DNA from: Siccirubricoccus phaeus
GTDB lineage: Bacteria > Pseudomonadota > Alphaproteobacteria > Acetobacterales > Acetobacteraceae
Assembly: GCF_008360935.1 (NCBI RefSeq)
Contig: NZ_SRXO01000004.1
Coordinates: 1 to 64,000, forward strand
DNA: 64,000 nucleotides
Direction: 5' to 3'
Part shown: positions 24,114-32,962 of the stretch, one piece after another
How positions within the stretch are numbered: the stretch's first letter is position 1
Layout of the letters: each line of letters opens with the position of its first letter
The notes under the pieces: generated by a model
The model's input: only the letters and a program-made list of their open reading frames with translations
Databases searched by the model: none
Told to the model about the DNA's origin: nothing
Translations under genes and position numbers: made by a program

Positions 24114-26177
24114 ATGGCCCGCTCCCGACCCTCCAGCCATGGCCTCAGGGGCCCCCGCGCCGTATTCCTGCTGGGCCTGTCCCTTGCTCCCTGCACATCC
24201 CTGGCCCAGGTGACAGGCCCCGGGGGCGGCCCTGACGCCTCCCCGGTCCAGGCGGAAACGCCCGGCATCGCCCTGCCCGAGCTGGTCGTCACCGGCACCA
24301 AGCGGGCGCAGGACCCGATGCGCGTGAACGGCACGCTGGAAGCGGTGGAGGCGGAGGATTTGGCCGCGCGCAATCTGCGCTCGATCGACTCCCTGCAGCG
24401 GATCTTTCCGGACCTCACCGTCCAGCCGCGCTCCGGACGCATCTATTCCAACGTCACGATGCGCGGGCAGACCTCGTCCGATTTCTACAACCCTTCGGTC
24501 CAGCTTCTGGTCGATGGGCTGCCGCAGGATTTCTCGCTGTTCGGCCAGCTCCTTCCGGTGCAGGTCGAGCGGGTCGAGGCGCTCTACGGTCCGCAGGGCA
24601 CGCTCTACGGCGCGGGCGCGGTCGGCGGCGTGCTGAACGTCGTCACGCGCCGCCCCGACGACACCTTCCGCATCGGCGGCTCCGCCAGCTACAGCAGCCG
24701 GCAGCGCGACACCGGCGTGCTGCTGAACACGCCGATCGTGCCAGGCGCCCTCTATGCCGATCTCTCGCTGAATTGGCGGGAGCAGTTCGGCAATTACCGC
24801 GCCCCGCAGGGCGACGATGCCTTCGGCGGCACGCGCGACATCGGCGTACAGGGCCGCCTGCGCTACGCCCCGGCCGGCAGCCCCTGGGACATCATGGTCA
24901 CCGCCCTCCACAACGTGGTGCATTCCGCCGAGGAGCAATTCGTGCTGGGCGATGCCGGGATGCGCAGCCGCCGCGTCGTGCCTTTCGATTCGCACTACCG
25001 GCTACGGACCGACAGCTACGGGCTGATCGCCTCCTACGACCTGGGCGGCGCGGTGGTCTCCGCCCTCACCGGCTACCAGGACCGCGATCTCGACCGCACC
25101 ATTCAGGGCTTTCACACCCCGGAGACCCAGCGCTCCTTCAATCAGGAGCTGCGCATCGCCTCCACCCGCGGCGCGCTGCGCAGCCTGGACTACGTGGCCG
25201 GCCTCTACTTCCAGAACCTGGATTTCACCCGGCGCGTGCCACGGAGCCTGCAGACCTCCAGCCAGACGATCCGCTCCTACGCCGGATATGGCGAGCTGAC
25301 CTGGCACGTCACCGACCGGCTGGACCTGACCGCGGGGCTCCGGGTGGACCGGATCGAGACGGAAGCGAAGGCCGAAGGGTTCATCAATTTCCGACAGAAC
25401 CGGGACGACACCGCGGTCACGCCCAAGGTGGCGGTCGGCTACCAGATCACGGAAGGGCTGCGCGCCTTCGCGCTCTACAGCACCGGCTTCAAGCCGGGCG
25501 GCTTCACCCGCACCGTCTCCGCCCTCAACGCCTCCTTCGCCTACGGCACCGCGAACACCGATAATTTCGAGATCGGCCTGCGCGGGCTGCTCGATGAGGG
25601 GCGGTACGAATTCAGCATCAGCGGCTATTACAGCTACACGGATGGCTACCAGGCCTTCGTCGGGGCGCAGCCCTCCCAGTACCTGCAGAATGTCGGGGAT
25701 GTGCGCTCCTACGGCCTCGATGCGCGGGTCACGGCGCGGCCCTTCCCGGGGGCGCGGATCACCGGGGCGCTGGGCCTGAACGACGCCCATTACGCCCGCT
25801 ACCGCGACCCGACCGGCCAGGGCCAGGATTTCAAGAACAACCGCCCCGCCTACGCGCCGCCGGTGACGGCGAGCGCCGAGGCATCCTACGCCATCGACCT
25901 GCCGGGCACTGCCGGCCAGCTCATCCCCTTCGTGGCGCTGACCTATGTCGGCCGCACCTGGTTCGATGAGGCCAATACGGTGGGGCAGGGCTCCTACACG
26001 CTGGTGGATGCGGGGCTGAGCTGGGTGCTGAACCCCAACCTGCGCGCCGATTTCTACGCCAACAACCTCGGCGACAAGCGCTACGCCACCTATGGCTTCA
26101 GCGGCGGGCCGCTGGGGAATTTCTACCAGCTCGGCACCGGGCGCGATGTGGGCCTGCGGCTCACCGCGAATTTCTGA
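24114..26177 (+). CDS. TonB-dependent outer-membrane siderophore receptor (FyuA-like)
   Basis: A 687-residue receptor that takes up ferric siderophore across the outer membrane. A signal peptide is visible (about 1-31: FLLGLSLAPCTSLAQ). The plug domain starts with ELVVTGTKRAQDPMRV and contains ERVEALYGPQGTLYGAGAVGGVLNVVTRRP, split here: RVEALYGPQGTLYG is the classic plug motif. The beta-barrel follows, with SFNQELRIASTRG, YSTGFKPGGFTRTV and a final strand RDVGLRLTANF ending in Phe, needed for BAM insertion. Barrel features recall FyuA, the yersiniabactin receptor. It is 8 bp before the permease gene and forms an operon with the permease and PPTase, opposite the Fur-boxed regulator. Confidence 0.92.
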   Translation: MARSRPSSHGLRGPRAVFLLGLSLAPCTSLAQVTGPGGGPDASPVQAETPGIALPELVVTGTKRAQDPMRVNGTLEAVEAEDLAARNLRSIDSLQRIFPDLTVQPRSGRIYSNVTMRGQTSSDFYNPSVQLLVDGLPQDFSLFGQLLPVQVERVEALYGPQGTLYGAGAVGGVLNVVTRRPDDTFRIGGSASYSSRQRDTGVLLNTPIVPGALYADLSLNWREQFGNYRAPQGDDAFGGTRDIGVQGRLRYAPAGSPWDIMVTALHNVVHSAEEQFVLGDAGMRSRRVVPFDSHYRLRTDSYGLIASYDLGGAVVSALTGYQDRDLDRTIQGFHTPETQRSFNQELRIASTRGALRSLDYVAGLYFQNLDFTRRVPRSLQTSSQTIRSYAGYGELTWHVTDRLDLTAGLRVDRIETEAKAEGFINFRQNRDDTAVTPKVAVGYQITEGLRAFALYSTGFKPGGFTRTVSALNASFAYGTANTDNFEIGLRGLLDEGRYEFSISGYYSYTDGYQAFVGAQPSQYLQNVGDVRSYGLDARVTARPFPGARITGALGLNDAHYARYRDPTGQGQDFKNNRPAYAPPVTASAEASYAIDLPGTAGQLIPFVALTYVGRTWFDEANTVGQGSYTLVDAGLSWVLNPNLRADFYANNLGDKRYATYGFSGGPLGNFYQLGTGRDVGLRLTANF

Positions 26178-26185
26178 CGGCGGCC

Positions 26186-27403
26186 ATGGACCGGGCAGGC
26201 GCCCTTGCCGCGCTGGGCGGCATCTATCTCGGCCAGTCGCTCATCGGCGGGCTGACCTTCCAGGCGACGCCCGCCTTGCTGCGCGCCAGCGGCCATGGGC
26301 TGGAGCTGATCGGGCTGCTGCCGCTGCTGATGCTGCCCCAGGCGCTGAAATTCCTCTGGGCGCCGGCGGTGGAAAGGCTGCGCCTGCCCGCCGCGGGCGG
26401 GCGGCGATCCCGCCGCATCATCCTGGCGGGGCAGGTCGTGGCGGCGGCGCTGATCCTGCTGCTCGCCACGGGGTCGGAGCCGGGGCGCGTCCTGCCGCTG
26501 CTCGCCCTGGCGGCGGTGGTCGCCGCCACCCTCGACATCGCCTGCGACGCCTTCGCCACGGAGCAGCTCCCGCCACGCGCCTATGGCTGGGGCAATGCGA
26601 TGCAGGTGGGCGGCGCCTATCTCGGCCTGATGCTGGGTGGCGGGCTGTTCCTGGTGGCGGTGGAGCGGCTCGGCTGGACCCCCGCCATCATCGCCCTGGC
26701 CGCCCTGCTCCTGCTCGCCGGGGTGCCGCTCTGGCGGATCGTCGAGGCGCCGCTGCCCGTTCCGGGCCAGGCCGCGCCGCCCGGCCGGCCGTCGCTGCGC
26801 CTCGCCCTGGCCAGGCCGGAGATGCGGCGCGGCCTCGGCGCGGTGGTGCTGGTCCAGCTTGGCCTGCGCATGGTGCTCGCGATCCAGACGCCCTTCCTGG
26901 TGGATGCCGGGCTGCGGCTGGAGGCGCTGGGCCTGCTGAGCGGCCTGGCCGGCACCGCCGCCAGCCTGCTGGGCACGCTGCTGGCGGCCGCGGCGGCTGC
27001 GCGCCGGGGGCCCTTCGCGCTGATCCGGCCGCTGCTGGCGGCGCAGGCCGTTCTCTTCCTGGCGCTCGCCGCCGCCGCTGCCGCGCCGGGCGTGCCGCTG
27101 GCCGTCCCCGTCGGGCTGGCGCTGCTGCTCGCCCTGGTCACCGGCATGACCTTCGTCTCGGTCTATGCCGCGATGATGGGCTGGGCCCGCGGCGCGCAGC
27201 CGGGGGTGGATTTCAGCCTGCTGCAATGCGCCGATGCGCTGACCGCCGCCCTGGCGGGGTCCGGCGCCGTCGCCCTGGCCGGGTGGCTGGGCTACCAGGC
27301 CGGCTTCGCCCTGGCGGCGCTGCCCGCGCTGCTGGCGGCCGGGCTGCTCGGCCGGACCGTCGCCGGCCGACCGGCGCTGGCGGAAGAGTCGCGGGCGGGA
27401 TGA
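26186..27403 (+). CDS. MFS permease, RhtX/FptX siderophore-transporter family
   Basis: A 405-residue inner-membrane permease with about 12 hydrophobic helices. Its N-terminal region, IYLGQSLIGGLTFQATPALLR then GLLPLLMLPQALKFLWAPAVER, matches the RhtX/FptX family that moves ferric rhizobactin or pyochelin into the cytoplasm. Its place between the receptor and the PPTase supports the same task for this siderophore. It is an alternative or addition to the two ABC proteins, as pyochelin uses an FptX-type permease and yersiniabactin uses YbtPQ. The stop overlaps the next start (ATGA). Confidence 0.85.
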   Translation: MDRAGALAALGGIYLGQSLIGGLTFQATPALLRASGHGLELIGLLPLLMLPQALKFLWAPAVERLRLPAAGGRRSRRIILAGQVVAAALILLLATGSEPGRVLPLLALAAVVAATLDIACDAFATEQLPPRAYGWGNAMQVGGAYLGLMLGGGLFLVAVERLGWTPAIIALAALLLLAGVPLWRIVEAPLPVPGQAAPPGRPSLRLALARPEMRRGLGAVVLVQLGLRMVLAIQTPFLVDAGLRLEALGLLSGLAGTAASLLGTLLAAAAAARRGPFALIRPLLAAQAVLFLALAAAAAAPGVPLAVPVGLALLLALVTGMTFVSVYAAMMGWARGAQPGVDFSLLQCADALTAALAGSGAVALAGWLGYQAGFALAALPALLAAGLLGRTVAGRPALAEESRAG

Positions 27404-28098
27404 CGCAGGCGGCAGCCGCGCCCCTGCGCGTCGCCATCCATTGGCGCTTCGTGGGCGGGTGCGGCCGCCCGGCCTTCGACGCCGCCGCGCTCACCGCCGA
27501 GGAGCGGGCGGCGGCTTGCCGCTTCCTACGCCCGGCCGATGCGGCGCTGTGGCTGGAAAGCCGCTTCCTGCTGCGGACGACGCTGGCGGCGCGCCTGGGG
27601 GTTGCCCCGGACCGGCTGACCTTCCGCCGCTCCCGCCATGGCAAGCCGGCGCTGGATGGGCTGCTGCGCTTCAACCTGTCGCATGCCGGCGGGCTGGCCC
27701 TGCTCGCCGTGGCGGAAGATCGGCTGGCCGAGCTGGGCATCGATGTCGAACGGGCGGACCGGCCGGTGACGGAGGCGCTGATCCGCGCCGCCACGGCGCC
27801 GGCGGAGGCGGCGGCGCTGCTCGCCCTGCCCGAGGCGCGGCGGGGCGCGGCCTTCCTGGAGCTGTGGACCCGCAAGGAGAGCCTGCTGAAGGCTGCCGGC
27901 TGCGGCCTCTCCCAGCCGGTGCGCGCGGTGGCGCTCGATCCGCGGGACGGGCGGCTCCTGGCCCTGCCGCCCGCGCTGGGCCGGCCGGAGGAGCACCGGC
28001 TGCTGAAGCTGGCGCTGCCGGCCCCCTACCTCGCCGTCCTCGCCGTCCGCGACCCGCTGCGCCGCCCGGTGCTGCCCGAGATGACGCCTCCGGCGTGA
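27400..28098 (+). CDS. 4'-Phosphopantetheinyl transferase (Sfp/EntD-type)
   Basis: A 232-residue enzyme that attaches phosphopantetheine to the carrier-protein serines of the synthases downstream. Motifs: RRSRHGKPALDG, FNLSHAGGLALLAVA, LGIDVERADRP with the Mg-binding Asp and Glu, and FLELWTRKESLLKAAG with WxxKES and the catalytic Lys. Length and motif order match Sfp-like enzymes. It overlaps the permease gene by 4 nt. Its 3' end overlaps the opposite-strand regulator gene by 73 bp. The cluster has six carrier domains that need this enzyme. Confidence 0.93.
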   Translation: MTQAAAAPLRVAIHWRFVGGCGRPAFDAAALTAEERAAACRFLRPADAALWLESRFLLRTTLAARLGVAPDRLTFRRSRHGKPALDGLLRFNLSHAGGLALLAVAEDRLAELGIDVERADRPVTEALIRAATAPAEAAALLALPEARRGAAFLELWTRKESLLKAAGCGLSQPVRAVALDPRDGRLLALPPALGRPEEHRLLKLALPAPYLAVLAVRDPLRRPVLPEMTPPA

Positions 28099-29153
28099 GG
28101 CGCGCCGCTGCCCGCCAGGGGGCGGTCCGGCGGGGCTGGCGTCGCCGCCCCGGCCCGCGCCACCTGGGAGGGCGGGGCGCCGTATTCCCGGCGGAACAGG
28201 AAGGCGAAATGGCTCGGATTGGCGTAGCCCACCGCCAGCGCGGCCTCGGTGATGCTCGCCCCGTCCTCGGTGATCATGCGGTGCGCCGTCCGCAGCCGCA
28301 CCTGCTGCAGGAAGCGGTTCACCGTCACGCCGAAGCGCTGGCGGAAGCCGAGCTTCAGCCGCTTCTCCGTCAGCCCGGCTTCGCGGGCCAGGGCCGCAAT
28401 GGTCCAGGGCTCCTCCGGCCGGGCGGAGAGCAGCGCCCTCGCCTGGTGCAGCGCCTCCAGGTCGCGCGGCGCCGGGCCCGCGAGCACGGGCGGCTGCCGG
28501 ATCAGCCCGGCGCAGGTGAAGAGCATGTCGAGCGCCCCGCGCTCCAGCACCAGGTCGCCTTCCGGCCGCGTGCTCGGCAGGCGGCTCAGCATGGCCGCGA
28601 CGGTGGCGAGCCGCTCCGGCGTGGGCAGGAGGCCGATCCAGACGGAGTCGAGGGCGATGTGGGTCAGGGGATGGCCGCGCCCGGCGCCGGCGAGCGGCTC
28701 GAGCAGGCCGAGGCCGCGCAGGAAGTCGAGATCCATCCGCAGCTCGGCCGCGCGGAACCGGGAGCGCCGCGGCAGGCGCATGCCGCCGGTCACGGCCTCC
28801 TGGCAGAAGCAGAAATAGGTCATCCCGCCGGCATAGGGGATGGGGCGGGAGGCGGCGCGGCCAGGCTGCCGCACCCAGCTCTGCCCGGCCCCTTCCAGCA
28901 GCACGGTCACGGTGAGGCCCGCCGAGATCTCGCCGCCATCCGGCATCTCCCCGGTGAGGGTGATATCGTAGAGCCCCAGGTCGAAGCCCGGGCGGATGCA
29001 GAGGCGGCGGCAGGCGCCGGTCATGGTCTGCGGGCCCGCCAGGCGTGCCGCCAGCTCGGCCTCCAGCATGGGGAGGATGTCCGTCGCCTCGGCGTGGCGC
29101 AGGGCGCGCTCCTCCAGCGTCAGTTCGTCGGTCAAGGCATAGGTCGGTGGCAT
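28026..29153 (-). CDS. AraC-family regulator, PchR/YbtA-like (second copy)
   Basis: A 375-residue regulator with an N-terminal sensor region (MPPTYALTDELTLEERALRH) and a C-terminal AraC domain: TIAALAREAGLTEKRLKLGF and ITEAALAVGYANPSHFAFLF. It shares the KRLK/ANPxHF style of the first regulator. About 45 low-complexity residues follow the AraC domain and overlap the PPTase gene on the other strand; the functional protein may not need them. ATG 29153 fits the conserved N terminus. A Fur-box-like site lies 17 to 36 bp upstream, and the ABC-synthetase operon is divergent from it, so it probably controls that operon. Confidence 0.88.
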   Translation of the reverse strand: MPPTYALTDELTLEERALRHAEATDILPMLEAELAARLAGPQTMTGACRRLCIRPGFDLGLYDITLTGEMPDGGEISAGLTVTVLLEGAGQSWVRQPGRAASRPIPYAGGMTYFCFCQEAVTGGMRLPRRSRFRAAELRMDLDFLRGLGLLEPLAGAGRGHPLTHIALDSVWIGLLPTPERLATVAAMLSRLPSTRPEGDLVLERGALDMLFTCAGLIRQPPVLAGPAPRDLEALHQARALLSARPEEPWTIAALAREAGLTEKRLKLGFRQRFGVTVNRFLQQVRLRTAHRMITEDGASITEAALAVGYANPSHFAFLFRREYGAPPSQVARAGAATPAPPDRPLAGSGAPHAGGVISGSTGRRSGSRTARTAR

Positions 29154-29170
29154 GGTCGCCCCGGCTAAAT

Positions 29171-29189
29171 GCGAATGCGTCTCATTATC
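29171..29189. promoter_or_regulatory. Fur-box-like operator between the second regulator and the ABC/synthetase operon
   Basis: GCGAATGCGTCTCATTATC matches the Fur consensus at about 13 of 19 positions; one half-site (TCATTATC) is perfect and the other is degenerate. It sits in the 165-bp divergent gap, 17 bp from the regulator start and about 130 bp before the ABC gene. Control of the 33-kb operon by iron is inferred. Confidence 0.65.
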
Positions 29190-29318
29190 AAAATGTCGCC
29201 CCCGACGCAATGCCAACTTGTGCCAAATCCGTCCATCCCCGGCCCTGCATCCGGTGGTTGTACCGCCCCCCCTTGCTTTAGCCATTCGCCCCGCAAGCCC
29301 TGGCAGGGGGACAGCCGA

Positions 29319-31169
29319 ATGGATCGCGCAGACGCTGCGGAGGAAGGGCCCCCGGACAAGCCCGCGGCCCACGGCAAGAGCCCACCGGGGGGCGTCGGAG
29401 CCCTGTTGCGCCTGGTGGCGCCGGTGCGCGGGCGCCTCTTCCTCGCCTGCCTGCTCGCCGTGCTGGGCACCCTCTCGGCGATCGCGCCGCTGCTGCTGCT
29501 GGGCGGGATGATCGCCGCCGCCGCCGCGGGGCAGGTGGAGCGCGTGCCCGTCCTGGCGCTCGGCGCAGCGCTCGCCCTCCTGGTGCAGGGCCCCGCCATG
29601 GGCGCCTCCACCGGCATCGCCCACCACGCCGCCTTCGATTTGCTGCACAGCCTCCGCCGCCGGCTGGTGCGCCACCTCGCTACCCTGCCGCTCGGCTATT
29701 TCACCGCGCGGCAGACCGGCTCGATCAAGCGGGTGCTGAACGAGGAGGTCGAGGCGATCGAGCTGTTCGCCAGCCACCAGCTACCGGACGTGGTGGCGGC
29801 CGGCGCGACCGTGCTGGCCCTGGCCGGCGTGCTGGTCTGGGCCGATTGGCGCATGGCCCTGGCGGTGATCGCCGTCATCCCGCTCGCCAGCCTGGCGCAG
29901 ATGCTGATGATGCGCGGGCACGGCACGAAGATCGGCAGCTATTTCGGGCGCATCGGCCAGGTGAACGCCGCCGCCGTGGAACTGGTGCAGGGGCTGGAGA
30001 CGCTGCGCACCTATCCCGGCGCCCGGATCATCCGCGACGGCATGCACCGCCAGATCCGGGAGCTGCACGCCTTCTCCGAGGCATGGCGGCGCGAATGGAT
30101 GCCGCCCTGGGTCTTCTACACCGTCATCATCGGTGCCTCGCCGCTCTTCGCCCTGCCGCTCGGCCTCTGGCTGCACGGCACCGGGCGGATCGAGGTGCCG
30201 ACGCTGATCTTCTGCCTGCTCGGCGCGACGGGCCTCGGCCTGCCGCTGCTCAAGCTCGCCCTCTACACGGAGATCCTGCTGCGGGTGCAGCAGGCCGAGA
30301 GGAAGATCCGGGCCCTGCTGGAGACGCCCTCCCAGCCCGTGCCCGCCGCGCCGCTCGCGCCCGTGCCGGGCGACATCGTCTTCGAGGGGGTGTGGCTGGA
30401 GCAGGAAGGCCACGCCACGCTGCAGGAGGTGGATCTGCGCATCCCGGCCCAGGGCATCACCGCCATCGTCGGCCCTTCCGGCGCGGGCAAGACCAGCCTC
30501 GCGCGGCTGATCGACCGCAGCCTCGACCCTACGCGCGGGCGCGTGCTGATCGGCGGCCAGGATATCGGCGAGGCCGACCCGGCGGCGCTGGCGCGGCTGG
30601 TCGGGGCGGTGACGCAGAACATCTTCCTGTTCGACGACACGATCCACGAGAACATCCGCATCGCCCGGGCCGGCGCCACGGATGCGGAGGTGGTGGCGGC
30701 GGCGCGCGCGGCGCATTGCGACGGCTTCATTGCCGCCCTGCCGGAGGGCTACGCGACCCGGGTGGGGGAAGGCGGCGCCAGGCTGAGCGGCGGCCAGCGC
30801 CAGCGCCTGGCCCTGGCGCGCACGCTGCTGGCGGAGCTGCCGATCCTGGTGCTCGACGAGGCGACGAGCTTCGTCGACCCGCTGCACGAGGTGCTGCTGC
30901 AGGATGCGGTCGGGCGGCTCGTCGGGCGGCGCACGGTGATCGTCATCTCCCACCGCCTCGACAGCGTCGAGCATTGCGACCGGATCGTGCTGATGGAAGG
31001 CGGCCGCATCCTCGGCGCCGGCACCCATGCGGCGATGCTGGAGAGCGTGCCGCGCTACCGCGCGCTGTGGCAGATGCAGAGGGAAAACCTGGCCTGGGAG
31101 CTGGGGCAGGAGGGCGCCCAGGCGGCACCGCCCGAGCCGGGCCGCGTCGCGGCGGGAGGCGTGCCATGA
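29319..31169 (+). CDS. ABC transporter, fused permease-ATPase (YbtP/YbtQ-like)
   Basis: A 616-residue half transporter with an exporter-type fold: six membrane helices (about 35-330) and a C-terminal ATPase. Walker A is GPSGAGKTSLA, signature LSGGQRQRLALAR, Walker B ILVLDEATSFVD, with His loop VIVISHRLD. Pairs of this type next to yersiniabactin-like synthases (YbtP, YbtQ) work as inner-membrane importers of ferric siderophore despite the exporter fold. ATG 29319 gives MDRADAAEEGPP; the open frame to 29169 crosses the Fur-like site. First gene of a 33-kb operon; overlaps its partner by 4 nt. Import versus export cannot be settled by sequence alone. Confidence 0.88.
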   Translation: MDRADAAEEGPPDKPAAHGKSPPGGVGALLRLVAPVRGRLFLACLLAVLGTLSAIAPLLLLGGMIAAAAAGQVERVPVLALGAALALLVQGPAMGASTGIAHHAAFDLLHSLRRRLVRHLATLPLGYFTARQTGSIKRVLNEEVEAIELFASHQLPDVVAAGATVLALAGVLVWADWRMALAVIAVIPLASLAQMLMMRGHGTKIGSYFGRIGQVNAAAVELVQGLETLRTYPGARIIRDGMHRQIRELHAFSEAWRREWMPPWVFYTVIIGASPLFALPLGLWLHGTGRIEVPTLIFCLLGATGLGLPLLKLALYTEILLRVQQAERKIRALLETPSQPVPAAPLAPVPGDIVFEGVWLEQEGHATLQEVDLRIPAQGITAIVGPSGAGKTSLARLIDRSLDPTRGRVLIGGQDIGEADPAALARLVGAVTQNIFLFDDTIHENIRIARAGATDAEVVAAARAAHCDGFIAALPEGYATRVGEGGARLSGGQRQRLALARTLLAELPILVLDEATSFVDPLHEVLLQDAVGRLVGRRTVIVISHRLDSVEHCDRIVLMEGGRILGAGTHAAMLESVPRYRALWQMQRENLAWELGQEGAQAAPPEPGRVAAGGVP

Positions 31170-32962
31170 AGGCGATCCTCCAGCTCTTGCGCGTGGCCAG
31201 GGAGGAGCGGCAGGCCATCCGCCGCGCCATCGCCTGGCGCCTGGCGGAGAGCGTCTGCTCGATCCTGCCCTTCCTGGTCCTGTTCCTCGCCTTGCTGCCC
31301 CTGCTGGACCCGAACGATGCCCGCGCGCCGGACTGGCTGCGCGGGCCCCTGGCGCCGCTCTGGGCGGCGCTGCTGATGCTGCTCGCCTATCTGGGCCAGG
31401 CCTTCTGCGCCAACCGCGCGGCGGAGCTGGGCTACGGCGCTGGCTACCGGATGACGGCGCGGCTCCGCGCGCGGCTGGTGGATCACCTGGCGCGCCTGCC
31501 CATGGAGTATCTGCGCGGCCGCGACACCGGCGACCTGACCGCCGTGCTGATGCAGGACGTCACCGCCGTCGAGATGATGCCCGGCCTGCTGCTGCCGCGC
31601 TTCGTTGCCGCGGTGAGCCTGCCGCTGCTGGGCGTCGCGACGGCCTTCGCGGTCGAGCCCCGCGCCGGGCTGGTGCTGCTCCTCGCCCTGGCGGTGGCGG
31701 TGGCGGTGCTGGCGGTCTGCCAGCGCATGCTGCGCGTCGCCAGCGAGCGGCGGAGCGAGGCCATGGCCCGGCTGAACGGCCGGCTGCTGGAATTCGTGCA
31801 GGGCATCCAGGTGGTGCGCGCCTTCGGCCTGGCCGAGGGCCGGCTGCGCCGCCTGGAGGAAGCGCTGGCGGAGGGGCGGAACAGCGGCCGCGCCATCACG
31901 CTGCGCTTCGTGGTCCCCGCCGTGGCGGTGCCCGTCGCGCTAGCCCTGGGGGCCGGGCTGCTGCTGGCCCTGGTCGCGGAGCGGCTGCTGGCCGGCGGCC
32001 TGGGCAATGCCGAGGCGCTGCTGCTGGTCCTGGTGGCGCTGCGCCTCTTCGCGCCGCTGGCCGAGGCGGTGGAGTTCTCCGCCATGGTCCGGCAGATGGA
32101 GGTGGCGGTCGCCCGGGTGGACGCCGTGCTCGAGGTGCCCGCGATGCCGGCGCCGGTGGCCGGGCCCCGCCCGGCCGACACCACGATCCGGTTCGAGAAC
32201 GTCTCCTTCAGCTATGGCGGCGTGCCGGTGCTGCGCGACGTCTCCTTCACCGCCGGGGGCGGCGGCGTCACCGCCCTGGTCGGCGCCACGGGCGCCGGCA
32301 AGACCACCATCGCGCGGCTGCTGACGCGGGAGTGGGACCCGCAGGCAGGGCGGGTGACGATCGGCGGCATCGACCTGCGCGACCTGCCGCCCGGGGCCAT
32401 CGCCGAGCTGATCGGCGTCGTCTCGCAGACCATCGTCCACTTCTCCCTCTCGGTGCGCGACAATCTGCGCATCGGACGGCCCGAGGCCACCGAGGCGGAG
32501 CTGCGCGCCGCCCTGCGCGCCGCGCGCTGCGAGGAATTCGTCGAGCGGCTGCCGCAGGGGATCGACACCGTGCTGCGCGGCGCCGGCGCCGCCCTGTCCG
32601 GCGGCGAGCGGCAGCGCCTGGCCCTGGCACGGCTGTTCCTGAAGGACAGCCCGATCATCGTGCTGGACGAGGCGACCTCCGCCCTCGATGTCGAGAATGA
32701 GCGGCTGGTTCAGGAGGCGCTGGCGGAGCTGGTGCGCGGCCGCACCGTGCTGGTGATCGCCCATCGCCTGTGGACCGTGCGCGGGGCGCAGCGGATCGTG
32801 GTGCTGGACCAGGGCCGGGTGCTGGAGCAGGGCGACCATGCGTCGCTCTGGGGCACCGACGGCGCCTATCGCGCCCTGTGGCAGGCGCTCCGCCAGGCGC
32901 CCGGCTGGCGCCGCCTGGACCCCGCCGCCCCCATCCCCAGCCTGCCAGGAGCCGCCGAATGA
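31166..32962 (+). CDS. ABC transporter, fused permease-ATPase (YbtQ/YbtP-like partner)
   Basis: A 598-residue half transporter, the second of the pair. Six membrane helices are predicted in the first 300 residues (FLVLFLALLPLL, FVAAVSLPLLGVATAF and others). The ATPase has Walker A GATGAGKTTIA, Q-loop VVSQTIVHFSLSV, signature LSGGERQRLALAR, Walker B IIVLDEATSALD and His loop VLVIAHRLW. Probably forms a heterodimer with the preceding protein. The stop overlaps the first synthetase gene (ATGA), so transport and synthesis are coupled in one transcript. Confidence 0.88.
   Translation: MKAILQLLRVAREERQAIRRAIAWRLAESVCSILPFLVLFLALLPLLDPNDARAPDWLRGPLAPLWAALLMLLAYLGQAFCANRAAELGYGAGYRMTARLRARLVDHLARLPMEYLRGRDTGDLTAVLMQDVTAVEMMPGLLLPRFVAAVSLPLLGVATAFAVEPRAGLVLLLALAVAVAVLAVCQRMLRVASERRSEAMARLNGRLLEFVQGIQVVRAFGLAEGRLRRLEEALAEGRNSGRAITLRFVVPAVAVPVALALGAGLLLALVAERLLAGGLGNAEALLLVLVALRLFAPLAEAVEFSAMVRQMEVAVARVDAVLEVPAMPAPVAGPRPADTTIRFENVSFSYGGVPVLRDVSFTAGGGGVTALVGATGAGKTTIARLLTREWDPQAGRVTIGGIDLRDLPPGAIAELIGVVSQTIVHFSLSVRDNLRIGRPEATEAELRAALRAARCEEFVERLPQGIDTVLRGAGAALSGGERQRLALARLFLKDSPIIVLDEATSALDVENERLVQEALAELVRGRTVLVIAHRLWTVRGAQRIVVLDQGRVLEQGDHASLWGTDGAYRALWQALRQAPGWRRLDPAAPIPSLPGAAE

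Noticed and set aside
29846-31160. Plus-strand open frame inside the first ABC gene, in frame with the second
   Set aside because: The part before 31166 is a shadow of the first ABC protein; the real start is ATG 31166 (MKAILQLL).
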